DNA from: an uncultured Lachnospiraceae bacterium
Lineage (GTDB): Bacteria > Bacillota > Clostridia > Lachnospirales > Lachnospiraceae
Length of the DNA stretch: 64,000 bases
Assembly: GCA_910579735.1 (NCBI GenBank)
Contig: CAJTUZ010000012.1
Coordinates: forward strand, 43,337 to 107,336
Direction: 5' to 3'
The notes under the pieces were generated by a model, which did no database searches, was not told the DNA's origin, and was given only the letters and a program-made list of their open reading frames with translations. Below are positions 51,127 to 59,134 of the stretch, piece after piece. The first letter of the stretch is position 1. Every line of letters begins with the position of its first letter. Made by a program: the position numbers and the translations under genes.

Positions 51127-52935
51127 GTGAAAAAAGAGGCAGTTTACCATAACGGCACGGAGGAATTTGTCTATCCGATATCCAGAAACCAGTTAATTTT
51201 TCGGATCAGAACTGCCAGAAAAGAAATTGCAAAATGTCAGATAATTTATTGGAACAGAGATGATAATAAGATAAAAAAGCAGGACATGGAATGTTTTGCA
51301 AGAGATGAATTATTTGATCATTTTCAGTGCAGGATCGATTTTACGAGAGTGGCCAGGTATCAGAGGTATTATTTTATTCTGGAAGAGACGAACGGAGAGG
51401 AATGGTACTTTTCCGCTTACGGAGTTTCCCAAACCCCGCCTGATTCCGGTTTCTTTGAATATCTGTATGCAAATGGGAACGACGTCGTGACAGCGCCGGA
51501 CTGGGCAAAAGGGGTCGTCTATTATCAGATATTCCCGGAGCGTTTTTGCGACGGAGGACGTAAAGAAAAGACAGTGGATTTTGAAAGCTGGGGAAGCCGG
51601 CCGACCAGAGAAAATTATATGGGAGGCAATCTTGAGGGAATCCGCACAAAGATTCCTTACTTAAAGGAATTAGGCGTGGAATGTCTTTATCTGAATCCTG
51701 TTTTTGCAGGAGACTTCAACCACAAATATGCCACAACGGATTATTTCAGGATCGATCCTCTTTTCGGCACGAACGAAGAATTCAGGGAATTTGTCAGACA
51801 ATGCCACGAGCAGAATATCCGTGTTGTACTGGATGGCGTTTTTAACCATACCGGCGTGCATTTCCCCTATTTTCAGGATATCCTTGAAAAGCAGGAAGAA
51901 TCGGCATACAAAAACTGGTTTCTGATCGAAAAGTATCCGGCTGCCGTTACCGATGCGGATGCTGCATATGAATGTGTAGGCGCTTATCCGTATATGCCGA
52001 AATTGAATACCGCAGATGTAGAAGTGAGAGAGTATATCATAAAGATCATGGATCACTGGCTGGGAGAATATCAGATAGACGGCTGGCGGCTTGATGTAGC
52101 AGACGAGGTGGATTCCACTGTCTGGGAGATGGCAAGACTTGTTCTGAAGGAAAAATATCCGGCGTGCATTTTGATCGGGGAGACGTGGGGATACGGCGGC
52201 AGAATGCTCCGTGGAGATCAGCTTGACAGCGTGATGAACTATCTGTTCCGCGATGCGGTCTGGGATTATTTCGGGAAAAAGAGTATTTCGGCCGAAACTT
52301 TTGACAGCCGCATCAATAAGATCGTTGCAGGGTATAAGAGTGAAACCTGTCATCTGCTCTACAATCTGATAGACAGCCATGATACGGAGCGGTTTCTGTA
52401 CATCTGCGGAGGCAGTCTGGAAATACTGAAACTGGCCGCAGCATTCCAGATGTTCTTTATCGGATCTCCCGCGGTCTATTATGGAGACGAGGTTGGCATA
52501 ACGGGTCAGAATGATCCGGACTGCAGAAAATGTATGATCTGGGATGAGCAGGCTGACCAGGAACTGTTACAATGGTATAAAAAACTGATTTTTTTAAGGA
52601 AAACGCATGTCTGCATTCGAAAGGGCAGATACAGGACGATCCTGGCGGACGATCAGAACGATACGTTTGCTTTTTGCAGAATCTATGAAGAAAAAGGAAG
52701 CGCAAAGGTCATTTATATGATCTTCAATAACAATTCCGAACATAATAAGGTGCTGTGCCCTGTGTTGGATCAGGGGGAATACATCGACCTTTTGTCGGAT
52801 ACCGGTGCGGTATATACGGCGGGGTCCTTGGAGGGAAGGTTTTATAATCAGGACATAACGGCATACCAGGCGGCAGTGACCGTGGAAATGCAGCCCTATG
52901 CTGTTAAGGCAATCATGAAAAAGGAGGAAACTTAA
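51127..52935 (+). CDS. GH13 alpha-glycosidase (neopullulanase/cyclomaltodextrinase type)
   Basis: 602 residues, no signal peptide, so cytosolic. An N-terminal domain of about 120 residues resembles the N domain of GH13_20 enzymes. The (beta/alpha)8 barrel has the four conserved regions: DGVFNH (236-241), GWRLDVADE with nucleophile Asp323, GETWG with acid/base Glu352, and DSHDTER with Asp419. It would hydrolyse imported maltodextrins or cyclodextrins to maltose and glucose. GTG 51127 follows the regulator stop by 6 bases. Confidence 0.92.
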   Translation: MKKEAVYHNGTEEFVYPISRNQLIFRIRTARKEIAKCQIIYWNRDDNKIKKQDMECFARDELFDHFQCRIDFTRVARYQRYYFILEETNGEEWYFSAYGVSQTPPDSGFFEYLYANGNDVVTAPDWAKGVVYYQIFPERFCDGGRKEKTVDFESWGSRPTRENYMGGNLEGIRTKIPYLKELGVECLYLNPVFAGDFNHKYATTDYFRIDPLFGTNEEFREFVRQCHEQNIRVVLDGVFNHTGVHFPYFQDILEKQEESAYKNWFLIEKYPAAVTDADAAYECVGAYPYMPKLNTADVEVREYIIKIMDHWLGEYQIDGWRLDVADEVDSTVWEMARLVLKEKYPACILIGETWGYGGRMLRGDQLDSVMNYLFRDAVWDYFGKKSISAETFDSRINKIVAGYKSETCHLLYNLIDSHDTERFLYICGGSLEILKLAAAFQMFFIGSPAVYYGDEVGITGQNDPDCRKCMIWDEQADQELLQWYKKLIFLRKTHVCIRKGRYRTILADDQNDTFAFCRIYEEKGSAKVIYMIFNNNSEHNKVLCPVLDQGEYIDLLSDTGAVYTAGSLEGRFYNQDITAYQAAVTVEMQPYAVKAIMKKEET

Positions 52936-54276
52936 ATGAAGAAAAGTAAAAAAGTACTGGCGCTCATACTCACAGCTGCGACTTGCTTGGCGGCGTTGGC
53001 AGGATGTGGTAGTTCTGCGCCAGTACAGACAAAAAACGACTATGAAAGTCAGGAAACAACCAATGGTACAGAAACTGCAGCAAAGGAAGAAACAACTGCA
53101 GACAATGATCCGGTGACGATCAACTTCTGGCATCATTACAGTGCGCAGTCTGCCGAGAATGACACGCTTATGAATGTACTGATTCCCAAATTTGAAGAAG
53201 AAAATCCCGGTATTAAAGTAAATGCAGTCTCCCATGAATGGGCCGATCTGCATGAAAAACTGCTGATCAGTGCACAGTCAGGTACGCTTCCCGATGTGGC
53301 ACGTCTGGACAGTGCATGGATACCCGAATTTGAAAAAATGGGTATTTTAACGGCGCTCGACGAAGAGATGTCCGATTATGCCGATATCGCGTCAGGACTG
53401 CTTGACAGTGCAATGAGTACGGCGCAGGTAGGCGGACACTCCTACGGTCTGGCGCTCAATACAAACTCTAAAATACTATTCTATAATGTGCAGGCATTTT
53501 CCGATGCCGGAATCGATGTACCGCAAACCATGGACGAGTTTGTCGAAGCTGTCCGTAAACTGGCCGGAACCAACGAAAACGGGCAGCAGGTATGGGGGTA
53601 CAACGAGCCTGCGCTGGCAGGATGGAACCTGTGTCCTTTTATATGGAGCATGGGCGGAGCCATTACCAATGAAGAAGGAACGGCGGCGTCCGGTTACATC
53701 AACAGCACGGAGACGATAGAAGCCATTCAAATGATGGCGGACCTCTATGCCGAAGGCGCTATTACCGGCTGGAACAGCGGCGATATCCCCATGACGGACG
53801 GTTTTGGCACCGGCCGGTACATGATGCTGCTGGAAGGCCCATGGAAAATAGCCGAAATGGAAGGCGCATATCCTGATTTCGAATATGCAACGACCGGGAT
53901 TCCGGCAGGCAAAGGCGGTTCCGTATCCGTTCTTGGCGGTGAAGACATCTCTATGTTCAACAGTGCAAATAAAGAAGCTGCCTGGAAGTTCATGAAATTC
54001 ATGACAGATTCCTTTGCACAGGAAGAAATGGCTAAATGCGGGCAGATCCCGGTAAATAAAGCCGCTCTGGAAAGCGATACAGTCAGGAATGCCGATTTTG
54101 CTCCGTTCATCGATGCCATTACAACGGCTAAATCCCGCCCGACAACCGCATGCTGGTCGGAAATGGACAATGAACTTTCCGTTGCCGTAACCGCAGTCAT
54201 GAATGGTGAAAAAACGGCTAAAGAAGCAATGGATGAACTGGCGGTTACATTCGATGAGATGTTAGCCGGGCAGTAA
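52936..54276 (+). CDS. maltodextrin ABC transporter substrate-binding lipoprotein
   Basis: 446 residues. A lipoprotein signal (KKSKKVLALIL, then LAALAGCGSS, Cys about residue 24) is followed by a Ser/Thr/Glu-rich spacer and a carbohydrate-binding fold of the MalE/UgpB class: INFWHHYSAQSAENDTL, VARLDSAWIPEFEKMG, and MMLLEGPWKIAEMEG. It would capture maltodextrins on the outer face of the membrane. It begins directly after the GH13 stop, with AAGGAGG inside that gene. A hairpin follows it. Confidence 0.93.
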   Translation: MKKSKKVLALILTAATCLAALAGCGSSAPVQTKNDYESQETTNGTETAAKEETTADNDPVTINFWHHYSAQSAENDTLMNVLIPKFEEENPGIKVNAVSHEWADLHEKLLISAQSGTLPDVARLDSAWIPEFEKMGILTALDEEMSDYADIASGLLDSAMSTAQVGGHSYGLALNTNSKILFYNVQAFSDAGIDVPQTMDEFVEAVRKLAGTNENGQQVWGYNEPALAGWNLCPFIWSMGGAITNEEGTAASGYINSTETIEAIQMMADLYAEGAITGWNSGDIPMTDGFGTGRYMMLLEGPWKIAEMEGAYPDFEYATTGIPAGKGGSVSVLGGEDISMFNSANKEAAWKFMKFMTDSFAQEEMAKCGQIPVNKAALESDTVRNADFAPFIDAITTAKSRPTTACWSEMDNELSVAVTAVMNGEKTAKEAMDELAVTFDEMLAGQ

Positions 54277-54364
54277 TAGAGACGGCCTGACATCTAAAAG
54301 GATACATTCTGACATTGTTAATATGAAACTATTATAGTAAACACTTGTATAAAAGTCAAATGAA

Positions 54365-54397
54365 GACTGCCGCATGATGATCTGTACTGCGGCAGTC
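54365..54397 (+). other. intercistronic hairpin between the binding protein and permease genes
   Basis: GACTGCCGC (54365-54373) pairs exactly with GCGGCAGTC (54389-54397). There is no U-tract. Such hairpins between binding-protein and permease genes can protect the upstream mRNA so that more binding protein is made; that role is inferred. Confidence 0.6.
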
Positions 54398-54416
54398 CTC
54401 TAAAGAAAGGATATTT

Positions 54417-55295
54417 ATGAAAACATCCAAAACAGGGAAATTTCAGATCGTACTTCTGCTTTTGCCGGGATTGCTGCTGTTTAGCGTTTTTACGATATAT
54501 CCTATCATCAAACTTTTCCTGATGAGTTTTTTCGAATGGGATTTCGGCAGCATATTCGGACAGCATTTTATCGGGCTTAAAAATTATCGGGATGTTTTAA
54601 GCGATGGCTATTTTCGTATTTCTTTTACGAATACGCTTGTTTATACGATCGTGACCGTGCCGGGACAGATGATCCTGGGTTTTTTGACGGCGTATCTGAT
54701 CAATCAGGTCACCCGCTTTAAGGTGGGATACAGAGTACTGTATTATCTCCCCGTTATTACATCCTGGGTCATTGCATCATTGGTATTTAAGTATGTTTTT
54801 AATACGGAAGGCCTGTTAAATTATTTTCTGGTGAAGGTCATCCATCTCATTCCGCAGAATATCCGCTGGCTGGACACCAGGTGGAGCGGTCTGCTGATCG
54901 CCATGTTTCTTGGTATCTGGAAAGGGATCGGCTGGAATATGGTGGTATTTTTGGCGGCGCTGCAAATGGTTCCGGCTGATCTTTATGAAGCGGCTTCCAT
55001 CGACGGAGCAGGCGCCGTTAAAAAACTTTTTCATATCACGCTCCCCAGTATGAAGGGGACGATTCTTTTTGCTTTGGTCATGCTGACGATCGGCGGTTTT
55101 AACGTATTTACTTCCGTGAAAATGATAACCGGCGGAGAACCCGGGCATCAAACGGATGTAGTTTTAACATGGATGTATTATAAAGCGTTCAGCACGGGAT
55201 CATTCGGCTATTCCGCAGCGCTGTCGTTTATTATCACAGTCGTATTGGCAATGCTGGCGCTCGTTCAGTTCAAAATGATGCAGCAAAAAGAGTAA
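54417..55295 (+). CDS. maltodextrin ABC transporter permease, MalF-like
   Basis: 292 residues with six membrane segments. The first is at about 10-32; the EAA loop is DLYEAASIDGAGAVKKLFHITLPSM near residue 185-208 (in part: YEAASIDGAG, FHITLPSMKGT). Together with the next gene it forms the membrane channel. The ATG has AAAGAAAGG upstream. No ATPase gene lies in the operon, so a shared ATPase (MsmK type) encoded elsewhere is expected. Confidence 0.92.
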   Translation: MKTSKTGKFQIVLLLLPGLLLFSVFTIYPIIKLFLMSFFEWDFGSIFGQHFIGLKNYRDVLSDGYFRISFTNTLVYTIVTVPGQMILGFLTAYLINQVTRFKVGYRVLYYLPVITSWVIASLVFKYVFNTEGLLNYFLVKVIHLIPQNIRWLDTRWSGLLIAMFLGIWKGIGWNMVVFLAALQMVPADLYEAASIDGAGAVKKLFHITLPSMKGTILFALVMLTIGGFNVFTSVKMITGGEPGHQTDVVLTWMYYKAFSTGSFGYSAALSFIITVVLAMLALVQFKMMQQKE

Positions 55296-55310
55296 GAAAA
55301 GGAGGCCGGT

Positions 55311-55370
55311 TTGAAAAAAAATTATCCAATATTGATCGGCATGCGTGTTAGAGCGTGCTTGGGGGTGTAA
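55311..55370 (+). CDS. possible 19-residue peptide between the permease genes
   Basis: AAAAGGAGG (about 55297-55305) is followed 5 bases later by TTG and an open frame of 19 codons (MKKNYPILIGMRVRACLGV). It ends two bases before the ATG of the next permease gene. This strong ribosome site has no other user, so the short frame may act as a translational coupler. It is weak evidence for a real protein. Confidence 0.3.
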   Translation: MKKNYPILIGMRVRACLGV

Positions 55371-55372
55371 AA

Positions 55373-56212
55373 ATGAAAAAGACAAATTTAGTGCAGGCGC
55401 TGCTGCATCTTTTTCTGGCAGGAGCATTGATTATCGTCGTACTTCCCATGATCTATATGATCAGTACATCATTAAAGCCCAACGGGGCATTATATCAATA
55501 TCCGCCCAGGTTTTTTCCGGCCCTTGAAGAGATTACGTTGGAAAATTACGCGTATATACTCGGTCAGGGGAAATTTTATATGAACTTTCTCAACAGTATT
55601 TTCGTCGCAGCCTGTTCCGTTCTGGCAGCGGCGTTTATCGCAGCGGCATTGGGATATGTGATCGCCCGCTTTACATTTCCCGGACGGAACTTTCTGTTTT
55701 CTTTTATTGTATTAACAATGATCATTCCGGGACTCACTTTGATCATTCCGCAATACCAGCTGGCAGTCAGGCTCGGCGCCATCAATTCTCTGCTTGGCCT
55801 GATCCCGTTTTATACGGCTTGGACGATACCGTATTCCACTTTTATGATCAAAGGATTTGTGGAAAATATTCCGAAAGAACTCGATGAAGCCACTTATATG
55901 GACGGCGGAAGCGTATTGACCGTATTTGTGAAGATCATCATTCCGTTAGCCAAACCCGGTATTGCATCTGTGTCAATTTTTAATTTTCTTACAGCATGGG
56001 AAGAATTTCCGTGGGCCAATACGGTTATCAACGATAATCTGAAAAGAACCATTCCGATTGCCATATCCGGCTTTTTCGGGCAGCACCAGTTTACACAGTG
56101 GGGATATGTATTTGCCTTATCCGTTTTCAGTTTGCTGCCGATCCTGTTCGTTTTTATTTTCTGCCAGAAGTTTTTTGTAGCGGGACTGACGACCGGAAGT
56201 GTCAAGGGATAG
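55373..56212 (+). CDS. maltodextrin ABC transporter permease, MalG-like
   Basis: 279 residues with six membrane segments. The EAA loop is ELDEATYMDGGSVLTVFVKIIIPL (in part: LDEATYMDGGS, VKIIIPLAKPG), and the last helix ends with FVAGLTTGSVKG, the usual MalG tail. ATG 55373 has GGGGG about 7 bases upstream; an in-frame GTG at 55355 is less likely. It ends the operon and is followed by a hairpin. Confidence 0.92.
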   Translation: MKKTNLVQALLHLFLAGALIIVVLPMIYMISTSLKPNGALYQYPPRFFPALEEITLENYAYILGQGKFYMNFLNSIFVAACSVLAAAFIAAALGYVIARFTFPGRNFLFSFIVLTMIIPGLTLIIPQYQLAVRLGAINSLLGLIPFYTAWTIPYSTFMIKGFVENIPKELDEATYMDGGSVLTVFVKIIIPLAKPGIASVSIFNFLTAWEEFPWANTVINDNLKRTIPIAISGFFGQHQFTQWGYVFALSVFSLLPILFVFIFCQKFFVAGLTTGSVKG

Positions 56213-56218
56213 AATGCA

Positions 56219-56249
56219 CGTTGTCTGCACGGGCAGACGGCGTTATTTG
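56219..56249 (+). terminator. hairpin ending the maltodextrin operon
   Basis: CGTTGTCTGC (56219-56228) pairs with GCAGACGGCG (56233-56242, two G-T pairs) over a 4-base loop, followed by TTATTT. It begins 7 bases past the stop codon. Confidence 0.65.
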
Positions 56250-56256
56250 AAAAAAA

Positions 56257-56268
56257 GAACAAATGTTC
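56257..56268. promoter_or_regulatory. LexA (SOS) box 1, GAACAAATGTTC
   Basis: Exact GAAC-N4-GTTC palindrome of the Firmicute LexA/DinR type, lying 10 bases upstream of the -35 box. Confidence 0.85.
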
Positions 56269-56277
56269 TAATAAAAC

Positions 56278-56306
56278 TTGCATTCCTGCTCCGACTATGA
56301 TATCAT
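56278..56306 (+). promoter_or_regulatory. promoter of the SOS-regulated repair pair
   Basis: TTGCAT (56278-56283) and TATCAT (56301-56306), 17-base spacer, bracketed by two LexA boxes. Confidence 0.75.
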
Positions 56307-56312
56307 GTAAAA

Positions 56313-56324
56313 GAACATACGTTC
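56313..56324. promoter_or_regulatory. LexA (SOS) box 2, GAACATACGTTC
   Basis: A second GAAC-N4-GTTC palindrome lies 7 bases downstream of the -10 box, over the transcription start. Two boxes around one promoter make SOS control very likely. Confidence 0.88.
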
Positions 56325-56350
56325 TAAAACGGATGAAGTCGGAGGGGAAT

Positions 56351-57652
56351 ATGGAGTTCAGGATTCAGACAGAAATGTCTATTATGGACAAATTGAATAT
56401 TCTGGCGGATGCGGCGAAATACGATGTTTCCTGCAGTTCCAGCGGCTCGGCGAGACGAGGGGACGGCAAGGGGATCGGGAATACGGTCAAGGCAGGACTC
56501 TGTCATAGTTTTGCGGCGGATGGACGCTGCATCTCGCTGTTGAAGATTTTATTTACGAATGAGTGTATTTTTGACTGTAAATATTGTATGAACAGACGAT
56601 CCAATGATGTGCCGAGAGCTTCTTTTACACCGGATGAAGTCTGTGAACTGACGATGGAATTTTACCGCCGCAATTATATAGAAGGTTTATTTTTAAGTTC
56701 CGGTATTTTATACAGTCCCGATTATACGATGGAGCTGATCTGTCAGACGGTCTATAAACTGCGGACGGTCTATCGTTTTCAGGGATATGTGCATGTGAAG
56801 GCGATTCCGGGAGCCGATCCGGCGCTGGTAAGGAAGGCGGGCTTTTTAGCCGACAGGATCAGTGTGAATCTGGAACTGGCAACGGCGGAAAGCCTTAAGA
56901 AACTGGCGCCGAACAAGCACCGGAAGAATATTCTGGGGCCGATGAAGCAGATTCAGAACGGCATTATACAAAGCCGCAACGAAGTTGTTTTATACGACCA
57001 TGCCCCGCGTTTCTGTGAAGCCGGGCAGTCTACCCAGATGATCGTCGGAGCGACGCCGGAAAGTGATTATCAGATCATGGCAGTAGCGGAAAGCCTGTAT
57101 CAGAAGTTTTCGTTAAAGAGGGTGTATTATTCGGCGTTTGTGAATGTGAATCAGGATAAGGACTTACCGGCGCTGCCCGGAGGACCGCCGCTGCTTAGAG
57201 AACACAGGCTGTATCAGGCGGACTGGCTTCTGCGCTTCTATGATTTTACGGTGGATGAGCTGCTGACGCAGGACCGGCCGAATTTTAATATGATGATCGA
57301 TCCGAAGGCCGATTGGGCTGTCAGGCATCTGGAACTGTTTCCGGTGGAGATCAACCGGGCAGACTACCATTTGCTGCTCCGGATACCGGGCATCGGTGTA
57401 AAGAGCGCCAAACGGATCGTGAGCGCCAGACGTTTCGGCGCTCTGACCTTTGAGGATCTGAAGAAAATAGGCGTTGTATTAAAGCGGGCGCTGTATTTTA
57501 TTACATGCGGCGGCAGAATGATGTATCCGACTAAGATAGAGGAAAACTATATTGTGCGGAATCTGACGTATCAGGGTCCTGACGGCAGAAAAGAAAAGCG
57601 GCTTTTTGCTGCGGACGGCATGCGGTATGAGCAGATGAGCCTGTTTTCGTAA
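56351..57652 (+). CDS. putative DNA modification/repair radical SAM protein
   Basis: 433 residues. The radical SAM cysteines are Cys72, Cys76 and Cys79 (CIFDCKYC), which hold the 4Fe-4S cluster that cleaves S-adenosylmethionine. The C-terminal part has a helix-hairpin-helix, LLRIPGIGVKSAKRIVSARR, a DNA-binding motif. I recall this as the TIGR03916 family, whose reaction is not known. ATG 56351 follows GGAGGGG. An in-frame ATG at 56297 overlaps the -10 box. Two LexA boxes put it under SOS control. The next gene is its usual partner. Confidence 0.9.
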   Translation: MEFRIQTEMSIMDKLNILADAAKYDVSCSSSGSARRGDGKGIGNTVKAGLCHSFAADGRCISLLKILFTNECIFDCKYCMNRRSNDVPRASFTPDEVCELTMEFYRRNYIEGLFLSSGILYSPDYTMELICQTVYKLRTVYRFQGYVHVKAIPGADPALVRKAGFLADRISVNLELATAESLKKLAPNKHRKNILGPMKQIQNGIIQSRNEVVLYDHAPRFCEAGQSTQMIVGATPESDYQIMAVAESLYQKFSLKRVYYSAFVNVNQDKDLPALPGGPPLLREHRLYQADWLLRFYDFTVDELLTQDRPNFNMMIDPKADWAVRHLELFPVEINRADYHLLLRIPGIGVKSAKRIVSARRFGALTFEDLKKIGVVLKRALYFITCGGRMMYPTKIEENYIVRNLTYQGPDGRKEKRLFAADGMRYEQMSLFS

Positions 57653-57702
57653 GTCGCGGCGGCGCTGCCGGAGCCACGGCGGATATAGAGGAGACGTTTA
57701 TC

Positions 57703-58479
57703 ATGCAGGAAGAAAAGTATTTGATCTGTGAAGATTCTATCGAAGGCGTTTTTTCGGGCATTTATGATGCTTATGCCTTGCGGGAGGGGCATGAACATCT
57801 GCATTTGCAGATCGGAGAAGAAGAAAATCTCAGACTATTTGCTTATTATCTGAATATTCAGCCGGATTCGGTCAAAACTAGGAAGGTAGCGGAAACGATA
57901 CAGAGACGGTTGGGAACGGAAACCTATATGAGTATCTGCAGGGCGCTGGCAACAGAGGATGCGGGGAAAGGCGAGGCCGTTTATAAGGTCGTTGTCGATG
58001 GCATTACCGGAGGAAGCGGCAGACGGGTGATGGAGAACGCGGCCAATCCGCATGTTGACCTGGTATTCCGTCTGGCAAGAAAGGCATCCAATGAGATTAC
58101 GCATCTTTTGGAATTTATCAGATTTCAGGAGTTGAGACAGGGTATTCTGTATGCCAGAACAGGACCGAAATGCAATATTGTTTCTTTTCTGATGCCTCAT
58201 TTTGCGGACAGGCTGCCGCTTGAGAATTTCATTATCCATGATGAGAAAAGGCAGTTATATGGTGTCCATCCGAAAGGAAAGGAGTGGTATCTGGTCTCCG
58301 GCCCGGAAGAAGTAACGAAAGACGTTATGCAGATGTCGGAGAAAGAGGAAGAATATCAGGAGCTGTTTACCATGTTTTGCCATACAATTGCGATAAAAGA
58401 GCGCATAAATCTGAAGCTGCAGCAGCAGATGCTGCCATTGCGATTCCAAGAATATATGATAGAATTTGCCAAATCATGA
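57703..58479 (+). CDS. TIGR03915 family putative DNA repair protein
   Basis: 258 residues, partner of the upstream radical SAM protein. Recognisable stretches are YLICEDSIEGVFSGIYDAYA at the N-terminus (in part: CEDSIEGVFSGIYDA) and HLLEFIRFQELRQGILYARTGPKCNIV in the middle (in part: ATHLLEFIRF-like). The family has a DUF4130 domain and is nearly always next to the radical SAM gene. The activity is unknown; a nucleic-acid or nucleotide substrate is inferred from the pairing. GGAG precedes the ATG, 50 bases after the first gene, in one SOS operon. Confidence 0.87.
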   Translation: MQEEKYLICEDSIEGVFSGIYDAYALREGHEHLHLQIGEEENLRLFAYYLNIQPDSVKTRKVAETIQRRLGTETYMSICRALATEDAGKGEAVYKVVVDGITGGSGRRVMENAANPHVDLVFRLARKASNEITHLLEFIRFQELRQGILYARTGPKCNIVSFLMPHFADRLPLENFIIHDEKRQLYGVHPKGKEWYLVSGPEEVTKDVMQMSEKEEEYQELFTMFCHTIAIKERINLKLQQQMLPLRFQEYMIEFAKS

Positions 58480-58618
58480 TGAAAACGCGCTTTTTTAAAT
58501 TAAAGCAACAGTGTAATAATGAGCATAATTACCAAATTAAGGTTTTTGAAATAGGGAATATTATGTAAAAATGTTTAATATAAGGAAATTTTATATGTTT
58601 TGCTACAATAATTCGTTC

Positions 58619-58646
58619 TTTACAAATGAATGGAAAAGGGTATAAT
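58619..58646 (+). promoter_or_regulatory. promoter of the HPr-like gene
   Basis: TTTACA (58619-58624) and TATAAT (58641-58646), 16-base spacer, about 100 bases before the start codon. The remainder of the 268-base gap is AT-rich and shows no other feature. Confidence 0.75.
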
Positions 58647-58747
58647 AACAGAAAATGACTCAAAGGAGCCATAGTAACTGGAAACCAAAAAGGGAAAACG
58701 ATTTCCGTAAGGGCATTATCCAAGTAAAAATGACAAGGAGGGTGTTT

Positions 58748-58978
58748 ATGATGATGCAGCACAGAATTAAATTAAGACCGGATGAAGTAAAAGAATTTGT
58801 AGCAGCTGCTACGAGATGTTTGTTTGATGTAGATATTTCCTATAACAGTTTCATAGTAGATGCCAAGTCTATCCTTGGTGTATTGGGACTGAACTTTGAT
58901 CAGATCCTCACTGTGACCTGTAACGGTTATGATAATGATTTTGAAAAATATCTGCAGAAATTTGCAGTAGCATGCTAA
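58748..58978 (+). CDS. HPr-like protein lacking the phosphorylatable histidine
   Basis: 76 residues with the HPr fold pattern: a first helix EVKEFVAAATRC and then VDAKSILGVLGLNFDQILTV, close to the HPr stretch with Ser46 (here Ser41). The active-site HARP reads K8-L9-R10-P11, so the phosphate-accepting histidine is absent. Retaining the serine but not the histidine is as in Bacillus Crh, a catabolite-repression co-regulator. Whether HPr kinase acts on it is unknown. AAGGAGGG precedes a triple ATG; the exact start may be one or two codons later. Confidence 0.72.
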   Translation: MMMQHRIKLRPDEVKEFVAAATRCLFDVDISYNSFIVDAKSILGVLGLNFDQILTVTCNGYDNDFEKYLQKFAVAC

Positions 58979-59007
58979 AACAAAGAACAAGGAATGTATA
59001 CTTCATT

Positions 59008-59055
59008 GACTCCCTATGCAGGATATCGTAATATCTTGGTAGGGAGTCTTTTTTT
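59008..59055 (+). terminator. intrinsic terminator after the HPr-like gene
   Basis: GACTCCCTA (59008-59016) is exactly complementary to TAGGGAGTC (59040-59048), followed by TTTTTTT. It separates the HPr-like gene from the helicase gene. Confidence 0.88.
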
Positions 59056-59134
59056 ACCTGGCAAAGAAGCCTGCCGCAGGCCTGGCTTGGAAGCATGGAA
59101 AAAAGGTTTTCAGAAGAGAAAGGACAGGCGGTAT

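Noticed and set aside
56297..56350. An earlier start for the radical SAM gene at ATG 56297
   Set aside because: It overlaps the -10 box and the second LexA box, whereas ATG 56351 has a strong ribosome site.
58994..59134. An N-terminal extension of the nuclease-helicase gene
   Set aside because: It would cross a perfect terminator hairpin with seven T's. ATG 59135 begins the nuclease domain directly.
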